Program-made: the position numbers and the translations under genes
Part shown: positions 9,135-17,391 of the stretch, piece by piece
Position numbering within the stretch: the stretch's first letter is position 1
How the letters are laid out: every line of letters begins with the position of its first letter
Source of the DNA: Bradyrhizobium sp.
GTDB taxonomy: Bacteria; Pseudomonadota; Alphaproteobacteria; Rhizobiales; Xanthobacteraceae
Assembly: GCF_030646015.1 (NCBI RefSeq)
Contig: NZ_JAUSLT010000194.1
Span: 1-64,000 of the forward strand
Length of the DNA stretch: 64,000 bases
Direction: 5' to 3'
The notes under the pieces: generated by a model
What the model saw: the letters and a program-made list of their open reading frames with translations, nothing else
The model's database searches: none
Told to the model about the DNA's origin: nothing

Positions 9135-9159
9135 AGCGCCCGAAGTCGCAATAAGTTCC
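9135..9159 (-). promoter_or_regulatory. Candidate sigma-EcfG (general stress) promoter
   Basis: On the minus strand GGAAC (9159-9155) is followed after 16 bases by CGCT (9138-9135), one mismatch from the alphaproteobacterial GGAAC-N16/17-CGTT consensus. It ends about 48 bases before the start of the receiver-HWE kinase gene. HWE kinases are frequent parts of the general stress response, so the placement makes sense, but a single mismatched site may be chance. Confidence 0.4.
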
Positions 9160-9342
9160 ATCGATGGCCCTCGGCGCGGGCTTCGCAAGTGCCGATATAC
9201 GCTTATAGCGACTTGTATTTGACGGATCCGGTAGCCATTTTGGCAAGGCGACCGTAGTGAGCGGGCCGGATTGCGGCACCGGCTTCAAGCGACAGAACGT
9301 GTCGGGCTAATTTCAGGCAACCATAGCATCGGGGTAATCAGT

Positions 9343-10158
9343 TTGAAGATCCGCGTCGGTTACGAGATGATTTACGACTTTCCGCAGCCCACGCCTGTCA
9401 TCATGGTGCTGGGTGCGCATTTCACGCGGGCGTCCGACGTCATCATTCCCGATTTTCTGACCGTCAGCCCGTCGGTCGAGATCACGCCCTATCGCGACGG
9501 TTTCGGCAACTGGTGCAGCCGCATCGTCGCACCGGCCGGCCGCGTGCGGCTGGCCGCCGACGGCATGGTTCGCGACAGCGGCCTGCCCGATCCGATCGTG
9601 GCTTCGGCCCTTCAGCACGCGGTGGAGGATCTGCCGGCCGAAACCCTGGTCTATCTGCTCGGCAGCCGCTATTGCGAAACCGACCGGCTGTCCAACGTCG
9701 CCTGGAAGTTGTTCGAGAGGACGCCGCCGGGCTGGGCGCGGGTTCAGGCGATCTGCGATTTCGTTCACAACCACATCAAGTTCGGCTACGAGCACGCCCG
9801 CGCCACCAAGACGGCGGCGGATGCGTTCGACGAGGGCAAGGGCGTCTGCCGCGACTATGCCCACCTCGCCATCACCTTCTGCCGCTGCATGAATATTCCG
9901 GCGCGCTACTGCACCGGCTATCTCGGCGACATCGGCACGCCGAAGCCCTGGGCCGCGGGCGATTTCGCCGGCTGGTTCGAGGCCTATCTCGGCGGCCACT
10001 GGCACACCTTCGATCCCCGCAACAACATTCCGCGGATCGGCCGGATCCTGATCGCCCAGGGCCGCGATGCCTCCGACGTGCCGATCACGCAGACGTTCGG
10101 GCCGAATACGCTGGTGAGTTTCAAGGTCTGGACCGACGAAGTCGAAGAGGCCGCCTAG
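9343..10158 (+). CDS. Transglutaminase-like cysteine-protease-fold protein
   Basis: A 271-residue protein with an N-terminal beta-rich domain (KIRVGYEMIYDFPQPTP) and a transglutaminase core. The triad is visible as Cys169 (GKGVCRDYAHL), His221 and Asp224 (HWHTFDPR). Proteins of this class are bacterial peptidases or amidases of unknown substrate. The start is uncertain: a TTG at 9343 with GGGGTAA five bases upstream gives the family's usual LKIRVGYEM beginning, whereas an ATG at 9271 adds an unconserved leader. It is divergent from the receiver-HWE kinase. Its stop codon overlaps that of the convergent methyltransferase gene. Confidence 0.85.
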   Translation: MKIRVGYEMIYDFPQPTPVIMVLGAHFTRASDVIIPDFLTVSPSVEITPYRDGFGNWCSRIVAPAGRVRLAADGMVRDSGLPDPIVASALQHAVEDLPAETLVYLLGSRYCETDRLSNVAWKLFERTPPGWARVQAICDFVHNHIKFGYEHARATKTAADAFDEGKGVCRDYAHLAITFCRCMNIPARYCTGYLGDIGTPKPWAAGDFAGWFEAYLGGHWHTFDPRNNIPRIGRILIAQGRDASDVPITQTFGPNTLVSFKVWTDEVEEAA

Positions 10159-10832
10159 GCCTTCCTCGTCGCGAACCAGATCAAATGGCGCGCGCCGCTA
10201 CGCCTGGTGGTGGCGCGCACCGCGACCTCGTTGACCTCGAAGCCGGCGTCACGCAGCCGTTTTGAAAACGCCGGGTGCGGCCCCGACGACCAGACCGCGA
10301 GCACGCCGCCCGGCCGCAACGCCCGATGGATCGCCTTCAGCCCCTTCGCATCGTACAGCGCATCATTGGCCTTGCGGATCAGTCCTTCCGGGCCGTTATC
10401 GACATCGAGCAGGATGGTGTCGAACGCCCCAGGTTTGGATGCGATCACCTCGATGACATCGGCGGCGAGGATTTTCGCTCTGGGATCGTCGAGGCTGTCA
10501 CCAAAAATTTCGGCCATCGGCCCGCGCGCCCAGGCGATCACGGCGGGCAGCAGTTCGGCCACCGTGATCCGCGCTTTCGGCCCGAGCACCGCAAGCGCGG
10601 CGCGCAGGGTAAAGCCCATGCCCAACCCGCCGATCAGCAGATGCGGCGCCTTGACCGCTTCCAGTCTGCGGCAGGCCAGCGTGGCGAGCGCCTCCTCCGA
10701 TCCCGACAGCCGGCTGCTCATCAACTCGTTCTGGCCGAGCTTCATGGAAAATTCGGCGCCGCGCTGCATCAGGCGCAGTTCGACGTCCGAGCCGGGCACG
10801 CGTGTCGTGTCGATGTGTTTCCACGGAATCAT
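10155..10832 (-). CDS. Spermidine-synthase-like SAM-dependent methyltransferase
   Basis: A 225-residue Rossmann-fold protein. LLIGGLGMGFTLRAAL is the glycine-rich SAM or decarboxy-SAM binding loop, VAELLPAVIAWA carries the acidic strand-2 residue, and DTILLDVDNGPEG is the motif-4 region. It resembles the spermidine synthase-like proteins of alphaproteobacteria, which often lack demonstrated polyamine activity, so the reaction is unassigned. The last four bases overlap the convergent transglutaminase-like gene: both stop codons are read from the self-complementary CTAG at 10155-10158. Confidence 0.82.
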   Translation of the reverse strand: MIPWKHIDTTRVPGSDVELRLMQRGAEFSMKLGQNELMSSRLSGSEEALATLACRRLEAVKAPHLLIGGLGMGFTLRAALAVLGPKARITVAELLPAVIAWARGPMAEIFGDSLDDPRAKILAADVIEVIASKPGAFDTILLDVDNGPEGLIRKANDALYDAKGLKAIHRALRPGGVLAVWSSGPHPAFSKRLRDAGFEVNEVAVRATTRRSGARHLIWFATRKA

Positions 10833-10873
10833 CTGGGGCTTTTACGCCGCTTTGGCGGTATCGTGCAAAGCCG

Positions 10874-12289
10874 TTATGGAGCGATCGGACAGGTGCCGGG
10901 ATTCTGGCAGGGCGCCGGCGCGACGCGCGTGGTCGCCGCGGCGTCGTTGGACGCTGGACCTTCGGTTCCATTGACGATGGGCGAGACACGCCAGCGATAG
11001 GCCGTTCGCGGCGTCAGCCCTGAATCGGCAAAGCTGGGACCGGCGACATCGGTCACGGCAGTGAATGGACCGTCGGCGCCGGCACGAAAGATGCGATACG
11101 CCGTGGTTGCCTCCAGCGGCGTCCACGCCAGCGCCGCTGACGTGTCCGACGTGTCGATCACCTTGAGCGGATTGAACGCGTTGGATGGCGCTGTCCCGGG
11201 TGCCGCACCCGCGGTCAGCGCGTCGAGCATGGCCTTGATGGTCCGGATCTGCGCGCCGGATTTTGTCACGTAGCTGTCGCTGTGGTTGACGTAGCTCCAC
11301 CAGTCCCAGCACCCCTGCGGATTGAACGGCGCGAACGGACTAGCCTTGGTCTGCGGATAGAGCACGATCAGCCGATTGCTGTCGGCCCAGGCATTGTAGC
11401 CGGTATCGTCGATATAGCGCCGGCCGATATCGCCGACATTCTGCTTGCATCCATGCAGGGCGATGTGGACGCGGCACGCCGCACCCTGCTCGCAATCCTG
11501 GGGAACGAACACAAAGCCGGTGTTGTCCAGACTGAGCGGGCCGGGATCGTTCGGCTTGGTGTAAATGGACTGGTCGAAACGCTTGATCGTCCCGGTCAAG
11601 GGTCCCGGGTTCGGCGCATTCAACGCACCGTAAATGTGTTGCAGGATGATCCCGGCCTGATCATACCCGCAGCTGTTGATGAACGGCGCGGCGTTGACCT
11701 GGCAATCGTTGAGGCCGTCGACGGGCTTGTCGGGCGCAACGGCTAGCGAGTGACCCGCCCCGACCGTGGTCTGGTAATAGAGATTGCCGCGGTTGGCCTC
11801 GCTCAGATAGTGACGATAGAAATCCGCCGCCGCATCGGTGACCGACTTCGCCACCACCGCGTCGTTGTAGCCATGGAACAGATAGATCTTTTGCCGCGTG
11901 ACGAACTGCAGGGAATCGATATCGCCGGAGGCCGCTTTGGCATCCGCCTTCTCGAAAGAGCGGTTCATGTCCCGGGGCGGCCCGACCATGCACGATCCGG
12001 TCGCGGTCATGATCGGCAGCGGGTAGCCGTTCATGATATCCATGGCGTCAGCTTTGGCGCACCAATACGGCCCGCCGGCGACAACTCCGACGCCCTTGAT
12101 CACCGAAGACCAGGCGGTGCCGAACTGAACCGCCATGAACGCGCCGGAGGAAATGCCCGATATCGAGCTTTCGCGGATGTCGGCATTATAGCCGGACAGT
12201 TTTTCAGACTCGGCAGCCAGCGCCGGGCCGGCAACCAACACCAAACAACTCAAGGCGATAGCCGTCCGGCGCCATGCGGCAACGTCCAT
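10874..12289 (-). CDS. Secreted PHB-depolymerase-like esterase with C-terminal Fn3 domain
   Basis: A 471-residue protein with a Sec signal peptide (hydrophobic residues 9-26, cut near ALAAES). The catalytic domain matches the circularly permuted type-2 PHB depolymerases: lipase box GISSG with Ser47 near the N-terminus, Asp143 in FHGYNDAVV, His180 in GAGHSLAV, and the oxyanion HGC with Cys281. Residues ~375-462 are a fibronectin type III domain (AYRIFRAG, then AYRWRVSPI), as in extracellular depolymerases. The likely role is hydrolysis of exogenous polyhydroxyalkanoate or a related polyester. ATG 12289 has GGGAGG upstream; an earlier in-frame start would place the ribosome site inside the gene. 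Confidence 0.88.
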   Translation of the reverse strand: MDVAAWRRTAIALSCLVLVAGPALAAESEKLSGYNADIRESSISGISSGAFMAVQFGTAWSSVIKGVGVVAGGPYWCAKADAMDIMNGYPLPIMTATGSCMVGPPRDMNRSFEKADAKAASGDIDSLQFVTRQKIYLFHGYNDAVVAKSVTDAAADFYRHYLSEANRGNLYYQTTVGAGHSLAVAPDKPVDGLNDCQVNAAPFINSCGYDQAGIILQHIYGALNAPNPGPLTGTIKRFDQSIYTKPNDPGPLSLDNTGFVFVPQDCEQGAACRVHIALHGCKQNVGDIGRRYIDDTGYNAWADSNRLIVLYPQTKASPFAPFNPQGCWDWWSYVNHSDSYVTKSGAQIRTIKAMLDALTAGAAPGTAPSNAFNPLKVIDTSDTSAALAWTPLEATTAYRIFRAGADGPFTAVTDVAGPSFADSGLTPRTAYRWRVSPIVNGTEGPASNDAAATTRVAPAPCQNPGTCPIAP

Positions 12290-12410
12290 GAGACACCTCC
12301 CGCTCAAGTATCAGTCTGTTGGAATCTCTAGCAAACGGCATGCCGGTTGTGTGCCAGATTCAGGAAACAGGTGAACCTGCCTGACTGAATTCTTCCGCAT
12401 CCTGGGAGAT

Positions 12411-14816
12411 TCACCCCGCCGCCCGCCGCTCGGAAATCGCCTTTCGCAGTGTCCGCGACAGCGATTCCACCGAATACGGCTTCTGAATCAGCTCAAAACC
12501 GCGATGGGCATTGTCGGCGAGAACGCTGCTGTATCCGCTGGTCAGCACCACCGGCAGGCCCGGATAGCGATCACGAATAACGTTGGCGAGTTCAACGCCG
12601 TTCATGCCGGGCATGATGACATCCGAGAACACCAGATCGAAGGTGAGCTCATCCTCGGCGAGCGCCGCGAGGGCGTCGCCGGCATTGGCGGCCCATTTGA
12701 TGGCGTAGCCGAGATCCCTCAGCAATTCGGTGGAAAAACGTCCGACCTCTTCATCGTCTTCCACCACCAGAACGCAATGTCCGCGGCCGCTCATCGCGGC
12801 TTCCGCACCGACCGCGGCGATTTCCGCGCCCTTCGCCAGACGTTCGGCCTGAGGCAGATAGATGGTGAAAGTGGAGCCGCTTGAAGTAGATCCTTGGCCG
12901 CGCGTGCTCGTGACACTGATTTCGCCGCCCGACTGCTTGGCAAAGCCGAGTGCCTGACTGAGACCGAGGCCGGTGCCCTTGCCGACATCCTTGGTCGTGA
13001 AGAACGGCTCGAAGATGACTTCCAGCATGTCGGCCGGGATCCCGGATCCGCTATCGGTGATGGAAACGGCGACGAACCGGCCGTCGCGACGCGCCTGACC
13101 GCGCAGCGCCGGAATGGCGTCGACCACATCGACATGGATGACGAGACGGCCCTCTCCCGCCATCGCATCGCGGGCATTGACCGCGAGATTGACCAGCGCG
13201 GTTTCGAACTGGGCGACATCGGCGGTGGCAAGACACGGGGGATCGCAAAGCTCGACATCGATCTGGATTCGGCCGCCCATCAGCGGACGGATCAGCTGCG
13301 CGATGGTTTCGACCTGCGAGCCTACATCGAATACCTGTGGCGACAGCGGCTGCCGCCGGGCAAAGGCCAGAAGCTGGCCGGTCAGCTTCGACGCGCGATC
13401 GACCGTGTCCGAAATCGCATCTACGTAACGGCGGCGCCGGTCCTCGCTGAGCTCGCGGCGGCGCAGGAAGTCGGTCGCCGAGCGTATGATGGTGAGCAGG
13501 TTGTTGAAATCATGGGCGACGCCGCCGGTCAGCTGGCCGATCGCATCCATCTTCTGGGATTGGCGCAGCGCCTCCTCGGCCTGCCGCCGCTCGGTGATGT
13601 CGATGGCCTCGGGCAGCACCCCGGAGACTGTGCCGTGCTGATCGAACACCGGGCGCATGGTGAAATCAAAGAAGCGTTCGCCGGCGGGAAGATCGAGCTG
13701 CATTTCCCTCCGCACGCTTTCGCCTCGCAGCACCGCTGCAAAGGCCTCCATCACGATGTCGCGCATTCCCTCCGTTGCGGCAAACCAGGGCGAATCCCAA
13801 AACGGTTTTCCGGCGACGTCCCATATGTTGGCCCGGATGCCGGCCAGCGACGTCGCATTGGCGTAGAGAACGTTGCCCTGCAGGTCGAGCAGCCCCTGGT
13901 ACTGATTGCTGGTTTCGAATATCGCGCGCATTTGCGCTTCGCTGGATTGAAGCTGCGAGGTGCGTTCCGCGATACGCCGCTCCAGCGTCTCGTTGAGATT
14001 CCGAAGCTCGAATTCGGCTTCCTTGGCGACCGTCACATCGTGGGCGACGCCGATGAAGCCGATATGTTTTCCGGTCGGATCCCAGCGCGGCTGCGATTCT
14101 GATCGCATCCAGCGCCATTGCCCATCGGCCCGGCGATACCGCCCTTCCAGCACGAATGGCTTAAGCGTTGCCTCCCCGGCAACACTTTCCTTCACAATGC
14201 GTTGCACATCGTCCGGATGCAGGATGGTCCGCCAATCGAACGCCAGCCCCTCCTCGTAAGGCACGCCGAGAAATTCGAGATAGGCCTGGTTGGCAAAGGC
14301 ACGGGTGCGATCGATCTTGGTGACCCACATCGGCACCGGCGCACTGTTGGCGATCAGGCGGAACCGTTCTTCGCTCTCGCGCAGTGTCTCCTTGGCAATG
14401 GCCAGATCGGTGATGTCGATGTGAGCGCCCACCAGCCGCAGGGCAGCGCCGTCGGGATCGCGCTCGATCCGGGCCTCGGTAGCGATCCAGCGCACCTGCC
14501 CATCGTTAGGCCTGATGATTCGATATTGCGATGAAAACTGCTCGCCGGTGCCCTTCACCGCATCGATGAATTTCCGCACCGTTCGATCGCGGTCGTCCGG
14601 ATGCAGCCGCGCAATCCAGTCCTGGTGGGTGTCATCCGCGTCAGCCGACAGGCCGTGGATGGCGCGGTAATCGGGGGTGCGGCGCTCGTTCCGAAAACCG
14701 TCCCGCAGGTCGACGGTGACGGCAGCCACCTTGACGACCTGCTCAAAACCGGCCGTTGCGGGTTCCGAAAACGAGTTGCTTCCGGTTGCCCGATCCTCAT
14801 TCCCTGTGCCTGCCAT
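12411..14816 (-). CDS. Hybrid sensor histidine kinase (three PAS, HisKA, HATPase, receiver)
   Basis: An 801-residue soluble sensor with no transmembrane segment. Three PAS/PAC units lie at about residues 30-140, 145-270 and 295-415, ending in DITD, HDVTV and DITERR. The dimerisation domain carries GGVAHDFNNLLTII, with the phospho-acceptor histidine near residue 438. The ATPase has the N-box LVNLAVNARDAM, then DSGSGIP and the GTGLGLS G2 box. A C-terminal receiver holds LVFSDVIMPGMNG and a late QKPY lysine. The signal is probably a cytosolic small molecule, redox state or light; PAS sequence alone does not tell. No output regulator gene is adjacent, so phosphotransfer partners must be elsewhere. 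Confidence 0.93.
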   Translation of the reverse strand: MAGTGNEDRATGSNSFSEPATAGFEQVVKVAAVTVDLRDGFRNERRTPDYRAIHGLSADADDTHQDWIARLHPDDRDRTVRKFIDAVKGTGEQFSSQYRIIRPNDGQVRWIATEARIERDPDGAALRLVGAHIDITDLAIAKETLRESEERFRLIANSAPVPMWVTKIDRTRAFANQAYLEFLGVPYEEGLAFDWRTILHPDDVQRIVKESVAGEATLKPFVLEGRYRRADGQWRWMRSESQPRWDPTGKHIGFIGVAHDVTVAKEAEFELRNLNETLERRIAERTSQLQSSEAQMRAIFETSNQYQGLLDLQGNVLYANATSLAGIRANIWDVAGKPFWDSPWFAATEGMRDIVMEAFAAVLRGESVRREMQLDLPAGERFFDFTMRPVFDQHGTVSGVLPEAIDITERRQAEEALRQSQKMDAIGQLTGGVAHDFNNLLTIIRSATDFLRRRELSEDRRRRYVDAISDTVDRASKLTGQLLAFARRQPLSPQVFDVGSQVETIAQLIRPLMGGRIQIDVELCDPPCLATADVAQFETALVNLAVNARDAMAGEGRLVIHVDVVDAIPALRGQARRDGRFVAVSITDSGSGIPADMLEVIFEPFFTTKDVGKGTGLGLSQALGFAKQSGGEISVTSTRGQGSTSSGSTFTIYLPQAERLAKGAEIAAVGAEAAMSGRGHCVLVVEDDEEVGRFSTELLRDLGYAIKWAANAGDALAALAEDELTFDLVFSDVIMPGMNGVELANVIRDRYPGLPVVLTSGYSSVLADNAHRGFELIQKPYSVESLSRTLRKAISERRAAG

Positions 14817-14970
14817 GCTCGCTTCGCCTCGCGACCGGTTTCGGGCACTCTACATTAGGGCTGCCTCGAATTTAAGGCGATGCGGGCTTGCCGGGGTAGT
14901 TAACCTCGCGTGACGGGATCGATGGATTCCGTCTATTCCTGCAAGACATTCACAAGGCATTCATCCCTGC

Positions 14971-15612
14971 TCAAGCGGTGCTTCCCGTGCCGCCCGTTCG
15001 CCGGAAAATGCAAAACTGGAAATGCTGGGTCGAGTTCCATGGCGTGGCATGATCCTGCCTGAGGGAGTCCACCAGCTCGAAACCTTCGCCCAATTCCCCA
15101 GCAAGGCTTGCCGCATCGTACCGGTTGACGGGCAGCCCGCTGCATTTTTTCGGGCCGTCGAGGGCAAAGGTCCCGATGACGACATGGCCGCCAGGCCTGA
15201 CCGCCTGTCGCAGACGCGCCACGTAGGCGGAGCGGTCCGCGGGATCGATCAGGAAATGAAAGGCGGCCCGGTCATGCCAGATGTCGAAGGTGTGTGCCGG
15301 CTGCCATTTGGTGACGTCGGCGGCGACCCATTCCACCTCGGTCGCGCGTTCACCAAGCCGCGTTTTGGCGGCATCAAGCGCGGCCTGTGAAATGTCCAGC
15401 ACCGTCACGCGCCTGAACCCGCGCGCCAGAAGGCTGTCGACCAGACGGGACGCGCCGCCGCCGATATCGATGATGCCGGACTCCGGCACCGGCCGGGCAA
15501 GGTCGATCAGTTCGAGCGATGGCGCCGGATTTTCCTGAAACCAGCTGACCTCGCTCTCGTCCTTTGTCGTATAGACCGTTTCCCAGTGGGATTTCCGGTT
15601 CGCATCCGTCAT
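14971..15612 (-). CDS. Class I SAM-dependent methyltransferase
   Basis: A 213-residue Rossmann-fold methyltransferase. Motif I is IIDIGGGASRLVDSL, the acidic strand-2 residue is in VTVLDIS, and the motif II region VEWVAADVTKW is followed by WHDRAAFHFL. The pattern resembles the thiopurine/tellurite-resistance (TehB/TPMT-like) methyltransferases that act on small thiols or metalloids. The substrate is not determinable here. It stands alone on the minus strand with 105 bases to the next gene upstream of its start. Confidence 0.82.
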   Translation of the reverse strand: MTDANRKSHWETVYTTKDESEVSWFQENPAPSLELIDLARPVPESGIIDIGGGASRLVDSLLARGFRRVTVLDISQAALDAAKTRLGERATEVEWVAADVTKWQPAHTFDIWHDRAAFHFLIDPADRSAYVARLRQAVRPGGHVVIGTFALDGPKKCSGLPVNRYDAASLAGELGEGFELVDSLRQDHATPWNSTQHFQFCIFRRTGGTGSTA

Positions 15613-15717
15613 GGGCGATCTCCGTTGGCCCCCAAGCGCTCAAGCCAAACATGGTCACACCGCCCATGCCACACAATAGCGACGTCGCTCTGCACGATCC
15701 GGGCATTTCGCCCTCGC

Positions 15718-16494
15718 CTATCCCAGCATCTGAGTGTCGCCGCACACCGAAATCGCTTGGCCGGAAATCGTCCTGCCGCGCGGGCTGCACATGAACAGGA
15801 TCTGGTCGGCGATCTGCTCCGGCGTCACATAGTCCTTGATCGAGGTGTAGGAGAACGCCGTGCGCTCCATCTCGGCGTAGGAAATCCCGCGCTGCTGCGC
15901 CTTGGCTTCCAGCACCCGGCGCTGCCGGTCGCCGGCGACGAGGCCCGGCAGGATCGCGTTGACGCGGATGTTGTCCGGCCCGAGTTCGATCGACAGCGAC
16001 TTTGTAAATCCGATCACGCCCCATTTTGCCGCGGCGTAGGGCGTGCGCATGGCGAAGCCGAGCCGGCCGGCCGCCGAGGAGATGTTGACGATCGACGCGT
16101 TCCTGCTCTTGCGCAGATGCGGCACAGCAAGGCGGGTGCAGTTGAATTGCCCGGTCAGGCAGATTTCCAGGCAGCGGTCCCAGTCTTCCGGATTCATGTC
16201 CTCGACCTTGGCCGTCGGTCCGGCGACACCGGCATTGTTGACCAGCACGTCGAGGCCGCCGAGTTTTGCCACAGCTTCCGCGAACAGTTTTTGCACGGCC
16301 GCGCGGTTGGAAACATCGCATGGCGTCGATGTGATGGCGGGATCGCTGGAAGCCAGTTCGGACAGCGCGATTTCATCGACATCGCAGGTGTGAACCCTGG
16401 CGCCTTCGGCTGCAAAACGCCGCGCAATGGCGCGCCCGATGCCGTTGGCGCCGGCGGTTACCAACACGCGCAAATCCTTGAGTTCGAGATCCAT
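15718..16494 (-). CDS. Short-chain dehydrogenase/reductase
   Basis: A 258-residue classical SDR. The NAD-binding motif is VTAGANGIG (residues 12-20, with T-A-G in place of the usual T-G-x), then CDVDE, suggesting NAD preference. NNAGVAG, the catalytic Ser in IVNISSAAG and YAAAKWGVIGFTKSL (Tyr-x-x-x-Lys) follow. ATG 16494 is preceded by CGGAGTGACC; the longer frame adds 40 unconserved residues. The gene lies 34 bases after the GntR regulator on the same strand, so the two are probably one operon. The context (uptake system and beta-hydroxyacid-type enzymes across the divergent promoter) suggests oxidation of a hydroxyl group in the imported substrate's pathway. Confidence 0.88.
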   Translation of the reverse strand: MDLELKDLRVLVTAGANGIGRAIARRFAAEGARVHTCDVDEIALSELASSDPAITSTPCDVSNRAAVQKLFAEAVAKLGGLDVLVNNAGVAGPTAKVEDMNPEDWDRCLEICLTGQFNCTRLAVPHLRKSRNASIVNISSAAGRLGFAMRTPYAAAKWGVIGFTKSLSIELGPDNIRVNAILPGLVAGDRQRRVLEAKAQQRGISYAEMERTAFSYTSIKDYVTPEQIADQILFMCSPRGRTISGQAISVCGDTQMLG

Positions 16495-16528
16495 GGTCAC
16501 TCCGAGATGTCGTTTGGAAGGAAGGATG

Positions 16529-17227
16529 TCAGTCGGCGAGTCCGCCGCGCGAAAGAATGAAATCCGCAGCACCCTTGATGTCGGCGGCAATTCCGGCCTG
16601 CGCGGCCTCGCCATTGCCGGCTTCGATCGCCTTGCGCACCGCGGCGTGAAACCGGATTGCGTCGCCCTTCGCCAGCCGGTCGGGATTGGCCCTGAGATCG
16701 AGGTTGATCACCGGTCCTGCTTTCAGCCACAGCGCGCGGATAATTTCGACCAGGATCGGCGAATGCGCCGCCTCGTAAACCGCGAAATGAAAGGTCTTGT
16801 TGAGTTCGACCGCGCGCGGCAGGTCGGGTACATCAGCCTCGCTCTCCAGCCGCATCGCTTCTTCGGCGCGCGCGATTCCGACGAGGTCGCGGCTGTCGCG
16901 GTGCGCTGCGGCCTGCCCCGCGGCATGGCCCTCGATGGCGATCCGCACCTTGGTCAGGTCGCGAAATTGCGCCGCCGACATCAGGGGAACGCGCACCGCG
17001 CGGTTCGGCGTCACCTCCAGCGCCTTGTCGGCGACCAGCCGCGATACCGCCTCGCGCACCGGCATGATGGAGACGCCGAGCACTTCCGCCGCCGCGCGCA
17101 GCGACAATTTCTCGCCCGGTGCCAGCCGGCCGGACATCAGCAGATCCGCCAGCCTGGCATAGGCGCGCTCGCCCAGCGTCTGACGGTCCAGCGGTTCCAC
17201 CAGGTTGAGCGCGGTGGGCAAATTCAA
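16529..17227 (-). CDS. GntR-family (FadR/FCD subfamily) transcriptional regulator
   Basis: About 232 residues. The winged helix at ~15-75 contains LSLRAAAEVLGVSIMPVREA and RLVADKALEVTPNRAVRV. An all-helical FCD ligand domain follows, with histidines in HFAVYEAAHS and RFHAAVRKAI that are typical metal/ligand positions. The start is uncertain: a TTG at 17227 with GGGGGAG seven bases upstream gives a normal N-terminal length, while another TTG at 17275 would add 16 residues. It is divergent from the ABC importer operon, and the 164-base gap contains a CTGTGATCACAG palindrome. It therefore probably represses its own operon and the importer until a carboxylate ligand binds. Confidence 0.86.
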   Translation of the reverse strand: MNLPTALNLVEPLDRQTLGERAYARLADLLMSGRLAPGEKLSLRAAAEVLGVSIMPVREAVSRLVADKALEVTPNRAVRVPLMSAAQFRDLTKVRIAIEGHAAGQAAAHRDSRDLVGIARAEEAMRLESEADVPDLPRAVELNKTFHFAVYEAAHSPILVEIIRALWLKAGPVINLDLRANPDRLAKGDAIRFHAAVRKAIEAGNGEAAQAGIAADIKGAADFILSRGGLAD

Positions 17228-17299
17228 CGGAAGGCTCCCCCATGCGCCCGGATGTTTCGAGAGGGGACTCGACAACGGCCCGGACTTTTGTCAGTCTAA

Positions 17300-17316
17300 C
17301 TGTGATCACAGATCAC
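17300..17316. promoter_or_regulatory. Candidate GntR operator palindrome
   Basis: CTGTGATCACAG (17300-17311) is a perfect 12-base palindrome, and GTGATC-ACA-GATCAC (17302-17316) overlaps it as a second inverted repeat. It lies in the gap between the divergent GntR gene and the ABC importer operon. FCD-type GntR proteins bind short palindromes of the TGTGATCACA kind, so this is the natural candidate operator controlling both directions. Confidence 0.55.
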
Positions 17317-17391
17317 GGCAAGCGACACAGCGCCTGCCGAAAAGAAGAAACAGCCGCAGCCCACGCGGCCGCACCAGGGAGATGAAGGCTG

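Noticed and set aside
12336..12345. CGGCATGCCG palindrome upstream of the PHB-depolymerase-like gene
   Set aside because: Ten bases of GC-rich palindrome is expected by chance at this composition and no regulator is adjacent.
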